64,000 nucleotides of DNA from Pseudarthrobacter chlorophenolicus (GCF_000962805.1 NZ_JZTW01000006.1:124001-188000); one strand, 5' to 3'; counted from the stretch's first letter, positions 51,706-60,791 are shown. Notes: generated by a model not told the origin, from the letters alone. Program-made: numbers and translations.

Positions 51706-51711
51706 AGTCTA
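51706..51711 (-). promoter_or_regulatory. -10 element for leaderless metallo-hydrolase
   Basis: TAGACT on the minus strand is separated by 7 nt from the ATG at 51698. Confidence 0.45.
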
Positions 51712-51781
51712 GGGACGCCCGGTGCCCGGGCTCCGGCGCCCGTGCTCCGGCGCCCGTGCTGCCTTGCAGCCGTTGCTGGCG

Positions 51782-52084
51782 TTAAAGACCCAGCGGCAGG
51801 GTTTCGGAGTAGACCTGCTTGGAGGGCGGTCCGGCCAGGATCTCACCCAGGGAGCTTTTGCCCTCCGGAGTGGTGCGCCACGCGGCGTAGTCGTCGTGGT
51901 CCTGCGTGGTGGCCCAGGTTTCCACCACCAGGATGTGGCAGGGATCGGCGTCGTCAACCAGCGCCTCGATGCCCTGGTTACCGGGCCAGGCGCGGGTGGC
52001 GGCGAGCGTTTCGGCCAGGTACTTCGCGGCCTCATCCCGGCGGGCGGGATCGATCCGGACCTCAAAATGGACAATGGCGGGCAT
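51782..52084 (-). CDS. Antibiotic biosynthesis monooxygenase (ABM/YgiN-like) protein
   Basis: This 100-residue protein has the dimeric ferredoxin-like ABM fold: MPAIVHFEVRIDPARRDEAAKYL, then CHILVVETWATTQDHDDYAAW, and a C-terminal strand. Such proteins are quinol monooxygenases or small accessory oxygenases without a cofactor. AAGGAG precedes the ATG. It stands 83 nt downstream, in the reading direction of the minus strand, from nothing related, so the role remains open. Confidence 0.88.
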   Translation of the reverse strand: MPAIVHFEVRIDPARRDEAAKYLAETLAATRAWPGNQGIEALVDDADPCHILVVETWATTQDHDDYAAWRTTPEGKSSLGEILAGPPSKQVYSETLPLGL

Positions 52085-52259
52085 GGTGCTCCTTGGCTTG
52101 TGGGAGTAGGGCCGGTCCAGCCAACCCTACTGCCTGCAACCACAGCCGTGACCGCATTCTTCCCCCGCGAACACCGGTGCAACCCCGCCATTGCAGCCGT
52201 TGGCCGCATCACGGGCCGCCGTGACCGGATTCATAAAAGTCTGCCCTTCAGTGGACGCG

Positions 52260-52287
52260 TTGATAGCGTCGAAAGCCAAGCCAGACT
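52260..52287 (+). promoter_or_regulatory. Possible promoter of choline/betaine operon
   Basis: TTGATA (52260) and CAGACT (52282) are separated by 16 bp and lie about 100 bp before the transporter start. The -10 is imperfect. No other gene is seen in 52085-52383. Confidence 0.35.
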
Positions 52288-52383
52288 CAATGCGACGCCC
52301 GGCCTGATCTTCATTCGGTGTGCCCTGAGCGGCACCGTACGCCCGGCGTCTGGACCGCAGCCTCAAAACTGGAACGGGATCTG

Positions 52384-54558
52384 ATGAGCCAGAATGCAGT
52401 ACCGCCCGTGGACACCACGGGTCCTGAGAAAGAAGAACGAAAGCCGCCCGCGAACGGCGGAAACACCAACCACAGCGCCGGCCCGGCGGCCAAAACCCGG
52501 GTCAACAAGACAGTCTTTTTGGGCTCCGCCACGGGAGTGGTGGCTATTGCCCTGTGGGCCATCGTGGCCAAGGACAACGCGGAGGCGGTCATCGGGGCCA
52601 TGGTGGGCTGGGTGTCCACCAACATGGGCTGGTACTACTTCATGATCGTCACCGCGGTAGTTATTTTCGTCCTGGTGGCCGCCTTGTCCCGGGTAGGCAA
52701 GACGAAGCTCGGGCCGGACCACTCCAAACCACAGTTCGGCATGTTCACCTGGGCGGCGATGCTGTTTGCCGCCGGCATCGGCATCGACCTGATGTTCTTC
52801 TCCGTTTCTGAACCGGTCAGCCAGTACCTGGCCCCGCCGCAGGGCGAGGGCGGAACCGCGGAGGCCGCCCGCCAGGCCCTGGTGTGGACGCTGTTCCACT
52901 ACGGCATCACAGGCTGGGCGCTGTATGCCCTTATGGGGCTCGCGCTGGGCTACTTCTCCTACCGGCACAACCTGCCGCTCAGCATCCGCTCCGCCCTCTA
53001 CCCCATATTTGGCAAGAAAATAGAGGGGCCGGTGGGGCACGCGGTGGACATCGCGGCGCTCCTTGGCACCATCTTCGGGATCGCCACTTCGCTGGGCATC
53101 GGCGTCGTCCAGCTCAACTACGGGCTGAACTTCATGTTCGGCATTCCGGAGAACCTGGCCGTGCAGATCGGCCTGATCGTCCTGTCCGTGGTGATGGCCA
53201 CCGTGTCCGTGGTCTCGGGCGTCGAGAAGGGCATCCGTCGGCTCTCCGAACTCAACGTGATCCTGGCCGTAGCCCTGATGCTTTTCGTCCTGGCCACCGG
53301 TAAGACCAGCTTCCTGCTGGACGGGATCGCCCAGAACATCGGCGACGTCATGAGCCGGTTCCCCGCCATGACCCTGGATACCTTCGCCTATGACCGGCCC
53401 ACGGACTGGATGAACGCCTGGACCCTGTTCTTCTGGGCCTGGTGGATTGCCTGGGCGCCGTTCGTCGGGCTGTTCCTGGCCCGCATTTCCCGCGGCCGCA
53501 CCATCCGCCAGTTCGTCCTGGGCACCATGACCGTGCCCTTCATCTTCATCGTGCTGTGGATCTCCATCTTCGGAAACTCCAGCCTTGACCTGATCATGAA
53601 CGGCAATGCGGCGTTCGGCGAGGCGGCCATGAGCCACCCGGAACGCGGCTTCTACAGCCTGCTGGAACAGTTCCCCGCCGTACCCGTCACCGCCGCAGTG
53701 GCCACGTTCACCGGGTTGCTCTTCTACGTGACCTCGGCCGATTCCGGCGCCCTGGTGATGTCCAACTTCACCTCACACCTCAAGGACGCCGATTCCGACG
53801 GCCCCGAGTGGATGCGCGTCTTCTGGGCCGTGGCCACCGGCCTGCTGACCCTGGCCATGCTGACGGTGGGCGGCGTACCCACCCTGCAGAACGCCACCAT
53901 CATCATGGGACTGCCGCTCTCGCTGCTGCTGGTACTGATCATGCTGGGGCTCTACAAGGCGCTGCGGGTGGAGAACTCACTCAATGACAGCTACCGCGCC
54001 AGCCTGCCCGGCATCATCACCGGAAGGTCCCTGGACCAGCGCGGCGGACGGACCTGGCGGCAGCGGCTCACCCGCGCCATGAGCTACCCGGGCCGCAAAC
54101 AGACAACCCGCTTTGCCGAAACCGTGGCGCTGCCGGCGCTGAAGGACGTCGAGGCGGAGCTCAAGTCCCAGGGCGCCGAGACGTCGCTGACGGTAGCCAC
54201 GGTGGAGCCCTGCGGCATCCAGAGCATCGACCTGCAACTGGCAATGGGGGAAGAGCGGGCGTTCAAGTACCAGATATACCCGGTCCAGTACGAGACACCC
54301 AGCTACGCCACCCGACGCGCCGATCCGGAAGACCGCTACTACCGGATGGAGGTGTTCTCGCAGGAAGGCAGCCACGGCTACGACCTCATGGGATACACCC
54401 GGGAACAGGTCATCACCGATGTCCTGGACCACTACGAGCAGCACCTTGAATTCCTGCACCTGAACCGTGCAGCACCTGGAAATACCGTCCTGGTCGAGGA
54501 CCAGGTGGCTAAAGACAATTGGGAATCAGATTTCGACATGCAGGAGGAAACGAAATGA
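52384..54558 (+). CDS. BCCT family choline/betaine transporter
   Basis: This 724-residue transporter has twelve predicted helices at about 55-545. The BCCT signature is seen as FFWAWWIAWAPFVGLFLARISRGRTIRQF, and GIGIDLMFFSVSEP lies near the substrate-site region. Polar tails of 50 residues (N-terminal) and 175 residues (C-terminal) flank the core; the long C-terminal tail resembles BetT/BetP-type osmosensing regions. The ATG at 52384 has GGGAT upstream. Its stop overlaps the aldehyde dehydrogenase start (ATGA). Given the choline oxidase downstream, choline is the likely substrate. Confidence 0.94.
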   Translation: MSQNAVPPVDTTGPEKEERKPPANGGNTNHSAGPAAKTRVNKTVFLGSATGVVAIALWAIVAKDNAEAVIGAMVGWVSTNMGWYYFMIVTAVVIFVLVAALSRVGKTKLGPDHSKPQFGMFTWAAMLFAAGIGIDLMFFSVSEPVSQYLAPPQGEGGTAEAARQALVWTLFHYGITGWALYALMGLALGYFSYRHNLPLSIRSALYPIFGKKIEGPVGHAVDIAALLGTIFGIATSLGIGVVQLNYGLNFMFGIPENLAVQIGLIVLSVVMATVSVVSGVEKGIRRLSELNVILAVALMLFVLATGKTSFLLDGIAQNIGDVMSRFPAMTLDTFAYDRPTDWMNAWTLFFWAWWIAWAPFVGLFLARISRGRTIRQFVLGTMTVPFIFIVLWISIFGNSSLDLIMNGNAAFGEAAMSHPERGFYSLLEQFPAVPVTAAVATFTGLLFYVTSADSGALVMSNFTSHLKDADSDGPEWMRVFWAVATGLLTLAMLTVGGVPTLQNATIIMGLPLSLLLVLIMLGLYKALRVENSLNDSYRASLPGIITGRSLDQRGGRTWRQRLTRAMSYPGRKQTTRFAETVALPALKDVEAELKSQGAETSLTVATVEPCGIQSIDLQLAMGEERAFKYQIYPVQYETPSYATRRADPEDRYYRMEVFSQEGSHGYDLMGYTREQVITDVLDHYEQHLEFLHLNRAAPGNTVLVEDQVAKDNWESDFDMQEETK

Positions 54559-56054
54559 GCGCCTCAACGCTATTCATCGGCGGCACGTGGACCGGAGCGT
54601 CCGACGGCGGCACACGGGACATTCACTGCCCGGCGGACGGCGAGCTGGTGGGCACCGTCGCCGAGGGGACGGCTGACGACGCCGGCCGGGCGGTGCTGGC
54701 CGCACGCGCTGCCTTCGAAGGCGGCGAGTGGTCCGGGAAGTCTCCGCTGGAGCGCGGCTCTTTCCTGCTCAAGGTGGCCGCCCGGCTGCGCGACCGCAAG
54801 GCCGAGTTTGCCCGCGCCGAAACGCTGGACACGGGCAAGCGCCTGGTGGAAAGCGAGATCGATATGGACGACATCGCCAACTGCTTCGAATACTTCGGCA
54901 AGCTGGCCGGGCAGGAATCCGGCCGCCTGGTGGATGCCGGCAGCCCCACGGTGGTCAGCCGCATCGAGTACGAGCCGGTGGGCGTCTGCTCCCTGATCGC
55001 GCCCTGGAACTACCCGCTGCTGCAGGCGGCGTGGAAGATCGCCCCGGCGCTGGCGGCCGGCTGCAGCTTCGTCCTCAAGCCCAGCGAACTGACGCCGCAC
55101 ACGTCCATCCTGATGATGGAAGTCCTCCAGGAGCTGGGACTGCCCGACGGCGTGGCCAACCTGGTCCTGGGCGACGGTAAAACCGTGGGCTCCGTCCTTT
55201 CCAGCCACGCGGACGTGGATCTGGTTTCCTTCACCGGCGGACTCGAAACCGGCAAGGTGATTGCTGCCTCGGCGGCCGGCTCGGTCAAGAAGGTTGCCCT
55301 GGAACTGGGCGGCAAGAACCCCAACATCGTCTTCGCGGACGCTGATTTCGACGCCGCCCTGGACAACGCCCTCAACGCGGCGTTCGTCCACTCCGGCCAG
55401 GTCTGCTCCGCAGGCGCCCGCCTGATCGTGGAGGAAACCATTGCGGAGAAGTTCGTCGACGAGCTGGTGCGCCGTGCAGGCCAGATCCGCCTGGGCGGCC
55501 CGTTCGACCCCGACGCCGAAACCGGCCCGCTGATTTCCGCAGCCCACCGCGACAAGGTCACCGCCTACGTGGACAAGGGCGTCGCAGAGGGCGCCCGCCT
55601 GCGCTGCGGCGGCGCCTGGGGAACAGGGGACCTGGAAAAGGGCTTCTACTACCTGCCCACCGTCCTGGACCAGGTCACCAGCGGAATGTCCGTCCTGGTG
55701 GACGAGGCATTCGGGCCCGTGGTGACGGTGGAAACCTTCACCAGCGAGGGCGAGGCCGTGAAGCTCGGCAACGACACCCACTACGGCCTGGCCGGGGCTG
55801 TCTGGTCACAGGACGCCGGTAAATCCCAGCGGGTGGCCCGGGCCCTCCGCCACGGCACCATCTGGATCAACGATTTCCACCCCTACCTGCCGCAGGCGGA
55901 ATGGGGCGGCTTCGGGCAGTCCGGCGTCGGCCGTGAACTGGGCCCCACCGGCCTGGCCGAGTACCAGGAAGCCAAGCACGTCTACCAGAACATCGATCCG
56001 CAGGTCACCGGCTGGTTCGCGGACCACGCCGCCGCACCCGCAGGGAGGAACTGA
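54555..56054 (+). CDS. betB: Betaine aldehyde dehydrogenase
   Basis: This 499-residue NAD(P)-dependent aldehyde dehydrogenase has Asn152 (APWNYP), the general base Glu250 (LELGGKNP) and the catalytic Cys284 (GQVCSAG). It oxidises betaine aldehyde to glycine betaine. AGGAGG lies 8 nt before the ATG, which overlaps the transporter stop. The choline oxidase follows after 2 nt. Assignment within the broad ALDH family rests on this context. Confidence 0.93.
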   Translation: MSASTLFIGGTWTGASDGGTRDIHCPADGELVGTVAEGTADDAGRAVLAARAAFEGGEWSGKSPLERGSFLLKVAARLRDRKAEFARAETLDTGKRLVESEIDMDDIANCFEYFGKLAGQESGRLVDAGSPTVVSRIEYEPVGVCSLIAPWNYPLLQAAWKIAPALAAGCSFVLKPSELTPHTSILMMEVLQELGLPDGVANLVLGDGKTVGSVLSSHADVDLVSFTGGLETGKVIAASAAGSVKKVALELGGKNPNIVFADADFDAALDNALNAAFVHSGQVCSAGARLIVEETIAEKFVDELVRRAGQIRLGGPFDPDAETGPLISAAHRDKVTAYVDKGVAEGARLRCGGAWGTGDLEKGFYYLPTVLDQVTSGMSVLVDEAFGPVVTVETFTSEGEAVKLGNDTHYGLAGAVWSQDAGKSQRVARALRHGTIWINDFHPYLPQAEWGGFGQSGVGRELGPTGLAEYQEAKHVYQNIDPQVTGWFADHAAAPAGRN

Positions 56055-56056
56055 TT

Positions 56057-57640
56057 ATGAGCGCAGCAGCAAAAACAGACTTCGACTACATCGTGATCGG
56101 CGGCGGCTCCGCCGGAGCGGCAGTGGCTTCCCGCCTCAGCGAAGATCCCTCGCTGGAAGTTGCCCTGGTGGAAGCCGGCCCGGACGACCGGGACCTGCCC
56201 GAGATCCTGCAGCTGGACCGCTGGATGGAGCTGCTGGAATCCGGCTACGACTGGGACTACCCCATCGAAGAGCAGGAGAACGGCAACTCCTTCATGCGCC
56301 ATGCCCGCGCCAAGGTGATGGGCGGCTGCTCCAGCCACAACTCCTGCATCGCCTTCTGGGCGCCCCGCGAGGACATTGACGAGTGGGAGCAGAAGTTCGG
56401 CGCCACCGGCTGGACCTCGGACCTGGCCTACCGCCTGTACAAGCAGCTGGAAACCAATGAGGACGCCGGTCCGGACGCACCGCACCACGGCGACTCCGGA
56501 CCGGTGCACCTGATGAACGTCCCGGCGTCGGACCCCACGGGCCGGGCCATGCTGGAAGCCTGCGAACAGGCCGGAATTCCCAAGGCGCACTTCAACACCG
56601 GCGACACGGTGATCAACGGTGCCGGCTTCTTCCAGATCAACCGCCGCGCGGACGGCACCAGGTCCTCCAGCTCGGTGTCCTACATCCACCCCATCATGGA
56701 CCGGAAGAACTTCACCCTGCTGACCGGCCTGCGCGCGAAGGAACTTACGTTCGACGACGCCAACCGCTGCACCGGGGTGGCCGTGGTGGACAACGCCTTC
56801 GCCAAGACCCACCAGCTCACCGCCCGTGCCGAGGTGGTGGTGTCCACCGGCGCCATCGATTCGCCCAAGCTGCTGATGCTCTCCGGCATCGGCCCGGCGG
56901 CGCAGCTGGAGGAATTCGGCATCCCAGTCCGGGTGGATTCACCGGGCGTGGGCGAGCACCTGCAGGACCACCCCGAGGGCGTCATCCAGTGGGAGGCCAA
57001 GCAGCCCATGACGCAGACGTCCACCCAGTGGTGGGAGGCCGGCATCTTCACCACCACCGAGGACGGCCTGGACCGCCCTGACCTGATGTTCCACTACGGG
57101 TCCGTACCGTTCGACATGCACACCCTGCGCCGGGGCTTCCCCACCACGGAGAACGGCTTCTGCCTCACGCCCAACGTGACGCACGCCCGCAGCCGGGGGA
57201 CAGTGAAGCTGCGCAGCAAGGACTTCCGCGACAAGCCCAAGGTGGACCCCCGCTACTTCACCGATCCCGAAGGGCACGATATGCGCGTGATGGTGGCCGG
57301 CATCCGGAAAGCCCGTGAGATCGCAGCCCAGCCTGCGCTGTCCGAGTGGGTGGGAACCGAGCTGTACCCGGGGGCCGATATCCAGAGCGACGAGCAGATC
57401 ACCGAGTACATCCGCCAGACCCACAACACCGTCTACCACCCGGCGGGGACGGTCCGGATGGGTGCAACAGGGGACCGGATGTCGCCGCTGGATCCTGAAC
57501 TGCGGGTCAAGGGCGTCACAGGCCTCCGCGTGGCGGACGCGTCCGTCATGCCGGAGCTGACCACCGTCAACCCGAACATCACCACCATGATGATCGGCGA
57601 ACGGTGCGCCGAACTGGTCCGGGCGGACCGCACAGCCTGA
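56057..57640 (+). CDS. codA: Choline oxidase
   Basis: This 527-residue GMC flavoprotein is a close match to Arthrobacter globiformis choline oxidase. The landmarks fall at a constant offset of five residues: His94 (CSSHNSC, the covalent FAD link equivalent to CodA His99), Ser96 (Ser101), His461 (VYHPAGTVRMG, His466) and Asn505 (TVNPNI, Asn510). The stretches around DRWMELLESGYDWDYPI and FMRHARAKVMGGCSS are nearly identical to CodA. It converts choline through betaine aldehyde to glycine betaine with two O2, making H2O2. GGGAGGAA precedes the ATG. It closes the transporter-betB-codA operon. Confidence 0.96.
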   Translation: MSAAAKTDFDYIVIGGGSAGAAVASRLSEDPSLEVALVEAGPDDRDLPEILQLDRWMELLESGYDWDYPIEEQENGNSFMRHARAKVMGGCSSHNSCIAFWAPREDIDEWEQKFGATGWTSDLAYRLYKQLETNEDAGPDAPHHGDSGPVHLMNVPASDPTGRAMLEACEQAGIPKAHFNTGDTVINGAGFFQINRRADGTRSSSSVSYIHPIMDRKNFTLLTGLRAKELTFDDANRCTGVAVVDNAFAKTHQLTARAEVVVSTGAIDSPKLLMLSGIGPAAQLEEFGIPVRVDSPGVGEHLQDHPEGVIQWEAKQPMTQTSTQWWEAGIFTTTEDGLDRPDLMFHYGSVPFDMHTLRRGFPTTENGFCLTPNVTHARSRGTVKLRSKDFRDKPKVDPRYFTDPEGHDMRVMVAGIRKAREIAAQPALSEWVGTELYPGADIQSDEQITEYIRQTHNTVYHPAGTVRMGATGDRMSPLDPELRVKGVTGLRVADASVMPELTTVNPNITTMMIGERCAELVRADRTA

Positions 57641-57655
57641 CCCTCAGCTGAAACT

Positions 57656-57735
57656 CCCCACCTTTGGCGGTGGGGGGATGGCACGTACGACGGCGTGTTC
57701 CCGGGACACGCCGTCGTCACGCCGCAAAGGTGGGG
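57656..57735. repeat. Nested inverted repeats after codA
   Basis: An outer 11-bp stem (57656-57666 with 57725-57735) encloses an inner perfect 12-bp stem (57687-57698 with 57706-57717). Partly symmetric CTGA/TCAG sequences continue outside. It lies between the convergent codA and kinase genes and should terminate on both strands, though no T-run is present. Confidence 0.65.
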
Positions 57736-57781
57736 AAACTCAGCGGGCACTGCCCGGCTGTCCGCGTGGAGACGGGGCCGG

Positions 57782-58408
57782 TCAGAGCCAGGGAATGATG
57801 CTGCTGGCATCGTGGCGGGTGGACCGGATCAGGGCCGCATTGGCCTCGTCCGGCCCGTTGGCCCACGCGTCAGCGGCGTCGGGCGCCATCCCGAATGAGA
57901 CGTGCCGGGCCACCAGCCGGCTGATCCGCAGCTCGTGGGGCGTCTCCAGGAACCACACCTCGTCGAGTTGCGCCCGGATCTCCTTCCACGGCTCCTGATC
58001 GGCCAGCAGGTAGTTGCCCTCAGTGATCACCAGCGGAACGTCGGCCGGCACAGCGATCGACGCCGCCACCGGCTCGTCCAGGGTGCGCCGGAATTCCGGG
58101 GCGTAAACCACTGCCTCATCCCGTGCCGCCAGGCGGCGGAGCAGCGAAAGGTACCCGCCGGCGTCGAACGTGTCCATGGCGCCTTTCCGATCCCGCAGCG
58201 GTGTGCCGTCGATGATGGCGTTCCCCAGGTGGAAGCCGTCCATGGGCACCACCACTGCCGTTCCGGCGCCGAACTCCTCCTGGAGCCGGGCGGCAAGGGT
58301 GGATTTTCCGGAACCGGGCGCCCCGGCGATGCCCAGGATGGTGCGGGTTCCCGGGTCCAGCCGGCGCCGGAGCGCGTCAACAGCTTGGTCGAGCTCAGGG
58401 GAGTCCAT
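57782..58408 (-). CDS. P-loop nucleoside/nucleotide kinase family protein (uridine kinase-like)
   Basis: This 208-residue kinase has Walker A GAPGSGKST at about 29-37, the MDGFHLGNAII segment, DTFDAGGYLSLLRRL and EGNYLLADQEPW, the pattern of the phosphoribulokinase/uridine kinase/pantothenate kinase group. Members often phosphorylate sugars or nucleosides; the substrate is not clear. There is no ribosome site, and TAGGCT lies 6 nt before the ATG, so a leaderless transcript is likely. Confidence 0.9.
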   Translation of the reverse strand: MDSPELDQAVDALRRRLDPGTRTILGIAGAPGSGKSTLAARLQEEFGAGTAVVVPMDGFHLGNAIIDGTPLRDRKGAMDTFDAGGYLSLLRRLAARDEAVVYAPEFRRTLDEPVAASIAVPADVPLVITEGNYLLADQEPWKEIRAQLDEVWFLETPHELRISRLVARHVSFGMAPDAADAWANGPDEANAALIRSTRHDASSIIPWL

Positions 58409-58442
58409 GGCAAAAGCCTAAAGGCTGTGGCCAGGCAGCACG

Positions 58443-58820
58443 TCAGGTGTTGGCGGGTTCGGATGGCGCGGGCGCCGGCTGTGTCTTCCCGGTGGGCAGT
58501 GCCTTCAGTCCGGCTGCGCAGCCGACGATTCCGGCAATGAATAGCAGCTTCAGCACGCTGAAGGGTTCAACGCCGGTGGCCATCGCCCAGCCAACTGTCA
58601 GGGCGGCCCCGATGCCCACCCAGATGGCGTACGCGGTGCCCAGCGGGATGGACCGGATGGCCAGGCCCAGGCCCAGCATGCTGAGCGTGGCGGTGACCAG
58701 GAAGACCACCGTGGGCAGCGGTTTGCTGAAACCGTCGGACAGGCCGAGGGCGGTGGCCCAGACTGCTTCGAGGACGGCTGAGGCCAGGAGCACCAGCCAC
58801 GGAGCTGAACGCTTCAACAT
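58443..58820 (-). CDS. SMR transporter, Gdx/SugE-like (second gene of pair)
   Basis: This 125-residue, four-helix SMR protein has the essential Glu18 in SAVLEAVWATAL, and IPLGTAYAIWVGIGAAL resembles the Gdx (guanidinium exporter) branch rather than EmrE. The C-terminal tail is Pro-rich. Its ATG overlaps the stop of the upstream SMR gene (TGATG), and AAGGTGG lies upstream. It most likely forms a heterodimer with its partner. Confidence 0.9.
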   Translation of the reverse strand: MLKRSAPWLVLLASAVLEAVWATALGLSDGFSKPLPTVVFLVTATLSMLGLGLAIRSIPLGTAYAIWVGIGAALTVGWAMATGVEPFSVLKLLFIAGIVGCAAGLKALPTGKTQPAPAPSEPANT

Positions 58821-59143
58821 CACGCCACCACCTTCAGGCCAACCACGCACGCGGCGATGCCGGTCAGCAGGAGCAGCCGCGCCGCCGTCGGGCGTTCAAC
58901 CTTGCTGGCCATCGCGTAAGCGGATGTCAGGACCACGCCGACGCCCACCCACACCGCGTAGGCGGTGCCGGTGGGGATGGTTTGCATGGCAAGGGCCAGG
59001 CCGCCGGTGCTGGCGGCGACGGAGACTAAAAAGAGTATGGAGGGGGCGATGCGGCGTTTGCCGGATGCCTGCGCTGCGCGGTGCAGGGCGGCGGCCCAGA
59101 CTGCTTCGAGCGCCCCGGAGAGAACCAGGATTAACCACGACAT
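58820..59143 (-). CDS. SMR transporter, Gdx/SugE-like (first gene of pair)
   Basis: The product has 107 residues and four helices. The essential Glu13 lies in SGALEAVWAAAL, and IPTGTAYAVWVGVGVVL is the pore motif. AAAGGAT precedes the ATG at 59143. It is translationally coupled to the second SMR gene. A TATGTT -10-like element (59224-59229) lies about 80 bp upstream, leaving a leader of about 70 nt with a 6-bp hairpin. Paired SMR proteins export cations such as guanidinium or quaternary ammonium compounds. Confidence 0.9.
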   Translation of the reverse strand: MSWLILVLSGALEAVWAAALHRAAQASGKRRIAPSILFLVSVAASTGGLALAMQTIPTGTAYAVWVGVGVVLTSAYAMASKVERPTAARLLLLTGIAACVVGLKVVA

Positions 59144-59331
59144 GACAGATCCTTTGGCCAGTCTTGTCGCGTGCCGGGTACTGAACCGTCGTCCGGAGGC
59201 TCGGGTGCGGAGCCTTGGTTTCCAACATAGCAACGCCCGACGCCGGCTGGCCAGCCTTGGTGCCCAAGGTCACCACACGGTTTGCGGAGCCAGAGTGCGC
59301 CGCCTGCGGCTTCCGGTGCGTTGGCGTCGCG

Positions 59332-59922
59332 TCAGTCCGCTGCGGGATCGATGGACACCACGGCCAGGAACCCGCGGCCGGTAACCTCCGGCGTGGCGTC
59401 ATCGGATCCCACCACGGCGTCGTAGCGCGCAAGCTCGGCCGAGCCGCCGGCTCCGTCACCCACCGTGGCCTGCCCCTGCAAGAGGACGGCGACCTGCCCG
59501 GCAAACACCGGGTGGGCGCGCTTCTTCGAAATTTCGATCACGGATGCGTAGCCCTTGAACGCGTCGGACCGGGTGATCACATTGAGGTTCCGGATATCTC
59601 CGGTGGGGAGCGCGGCAATAGTTGGGGCGCCGCCGTCGAACCGGAACGGCCGGTACTTCTCCACGGGACGTTCGGAGCCGTCCACGCTGAGCAGCAGCAG
59701 GTCGCCCTCCACCACAGTGAGCACACGCTCACAGCCCGGGAACGCTGAGAAGTCGCCGGCCTTGGTGACATCGGCGAGGCTGATCCGCCAGCCCCAACTG
59801 TCGGGCCGGCCTGCCGGGGCATCCGCCGGTTGGTCTGCCGGGCCGCTGAGGATTTCGCGCGTGGTGCCGCCGCCGTTGCGCCATGGTTTGGCCTTGAGTT
59901 CTGCGAAGCGGATGATCTGCAT
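59332..59922 (-). CDS. HutD/Ves family protein
   Basis: This 196-residue bicupin-like protein has the N-terminal signature KPWRNGGGTTREI, WGWRISLADVTKAGDFSAFPGCERVL and a later FRFDGG. HutD proteins accompany histidine utilisation genes in some bacteria, but no other hut gene lies here. There is no ribosome site. TAGGCT (59929-59934) lies 6 nt before the ATG, indicating a leaderless message. Confidence 0.9.
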   Translation of the reverse strand: MQIIRFAELKAKPWRNGGGTTREILSGPADQPADAPAGRPDSWGWRISLADVTKAGDFSAFPGCERVLTVVEGDLLLLSVDGSERPVEKYRPFRFDGGAPTIAALPTGDIRNLNVITRSDAFKGYASVIEISKKRAHPVFAGQVAVLLQGQATVGDGAGGSAELARYDAVVGSDDATPEVTGRGFLAVVSIDPAAD

Positions 59923-60070
59923 CTGCCCAGCCTAGTTCTCGGCCAGGGGTGACCGGTCCCGCCATCCGGGCAGGTGCGGTGGGTTACGTGGGCACGCATC
60001 GCAGGTTGGACCCGTCCCTGTTACTCTCCTGCGGGGGGTCAACACGAAAACAGCCTGAAGGAGCCCGGGA

Positions 60071-60682
60071 ATGTTCGTCAAAGTGTGTGGTCTCAGCACG
60101 TCTGAATCCGTCCGTGAAGCGGTGGATGCCGGGGCGGATGCGGTGGGATTCGTCCTGACCGCCAGCCCGCGGGTGGTTTCACCGGGCCAGGTCGCCACCT
60201 TGCTGGCGGACGTGCCGGCAACGGTTTCCCCCATCGCTGTTTTTCGCCATGAGCCTGTGGCCGACGCCATTGCCATTGCCCGCGCCGCGGGGCTGCAGTG
60301 GATCCAGCTGCACGGCGAGCGCACCCGCGCGGATGTTGCCACAGTGCACGACGCCGGCATGAAGCTGGTCAGGGCCGTCACCGTTGGTGCCGGGCCGGAT
60401 GAGTTGGAGGACTGGGGCGAAGACCTCCTCCTGATCGATGCCGCCGTGCCCGGCTCCGGTGAGAGCTGGGACTACGCGTCCATGGCGGATCTCCCGGTCC
60501 TGAAGGGCCGCCAGTGGTTGCTCGCCGGCGGGCTGGACGCAGCCAACGTCCGTGACGCTTCCGTGGCGGCCCACGCCTGGGGCGTGGACGTGTCCTCCGG
60601 CGTGGAGGCATCCCGCGGCGTCAAGGACCTGGCAAAGATCCGGTCCTTCGTGGGTGCGGCAAAGGCCGGCGCGAAAGTCTAG
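60071..60682 (+). CDS. trpF: Phosphoribosylanthranilate isomerase-like protein
   Basis: This 203-residue TIM barrel has the TrpF catalytic pair Cys6 (VKVCGLS) and Asp123 (LLIDAAVPGSGE) and the phosphate-binding segments LAGGLDAANV and GVDVSSGVEASRGVKD. GGAG precedes the ATG. It would isomerise phosphoribosylanthranilate in tryptophan synthesis. It is far from any trp genes, and Actinobacteria generally use the bifunctional PriA for this step, so a redundant or altered role is possible. Confidence 0.87.
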   Translation: MFVKVCGLSTSESVREAVDAGADAVGFVLTASPRVVSPGQVATLLADVPATVSPIAVFRHEPVADAIAIARAAGLQWIQLHGERTRADVATVHDAGMKLVRAVTVGAGPDELEDWGEDLLLIDAAVPGSGESWDYASMADLPVLKGRQWLLAGGLDAANVRDASVAAHAWGVDVSSGVEASRGVKDLAKIRSFVGAAKAGAKV

Positions 60683-60791
60683 GACTGCCCCCGTAAACCC
60701 TGTGTTCGGGCGTTGTCAGCCAGGCCATTTCAGGGTCCGCTCAGGGGGATCCCCCACGTTCCGGTTAGCAGTCCCGGTGGACAATGGATGC

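Noticed and set aside
52127..52366. A 79-codon minus-strand frame before the BCCT gene
   Set aside because: No domain, no ribosome site, and it covers the likely promoter of the choline operon.
59144..59331. Guanidine riboswitch (ykkC or mini-ykkC) before the SMR pair
   Set aside because: The region has an ACGA near a weak 3-bp stem, but neither paired ACGR hairpins nor the ykkC consensus; not supportable.
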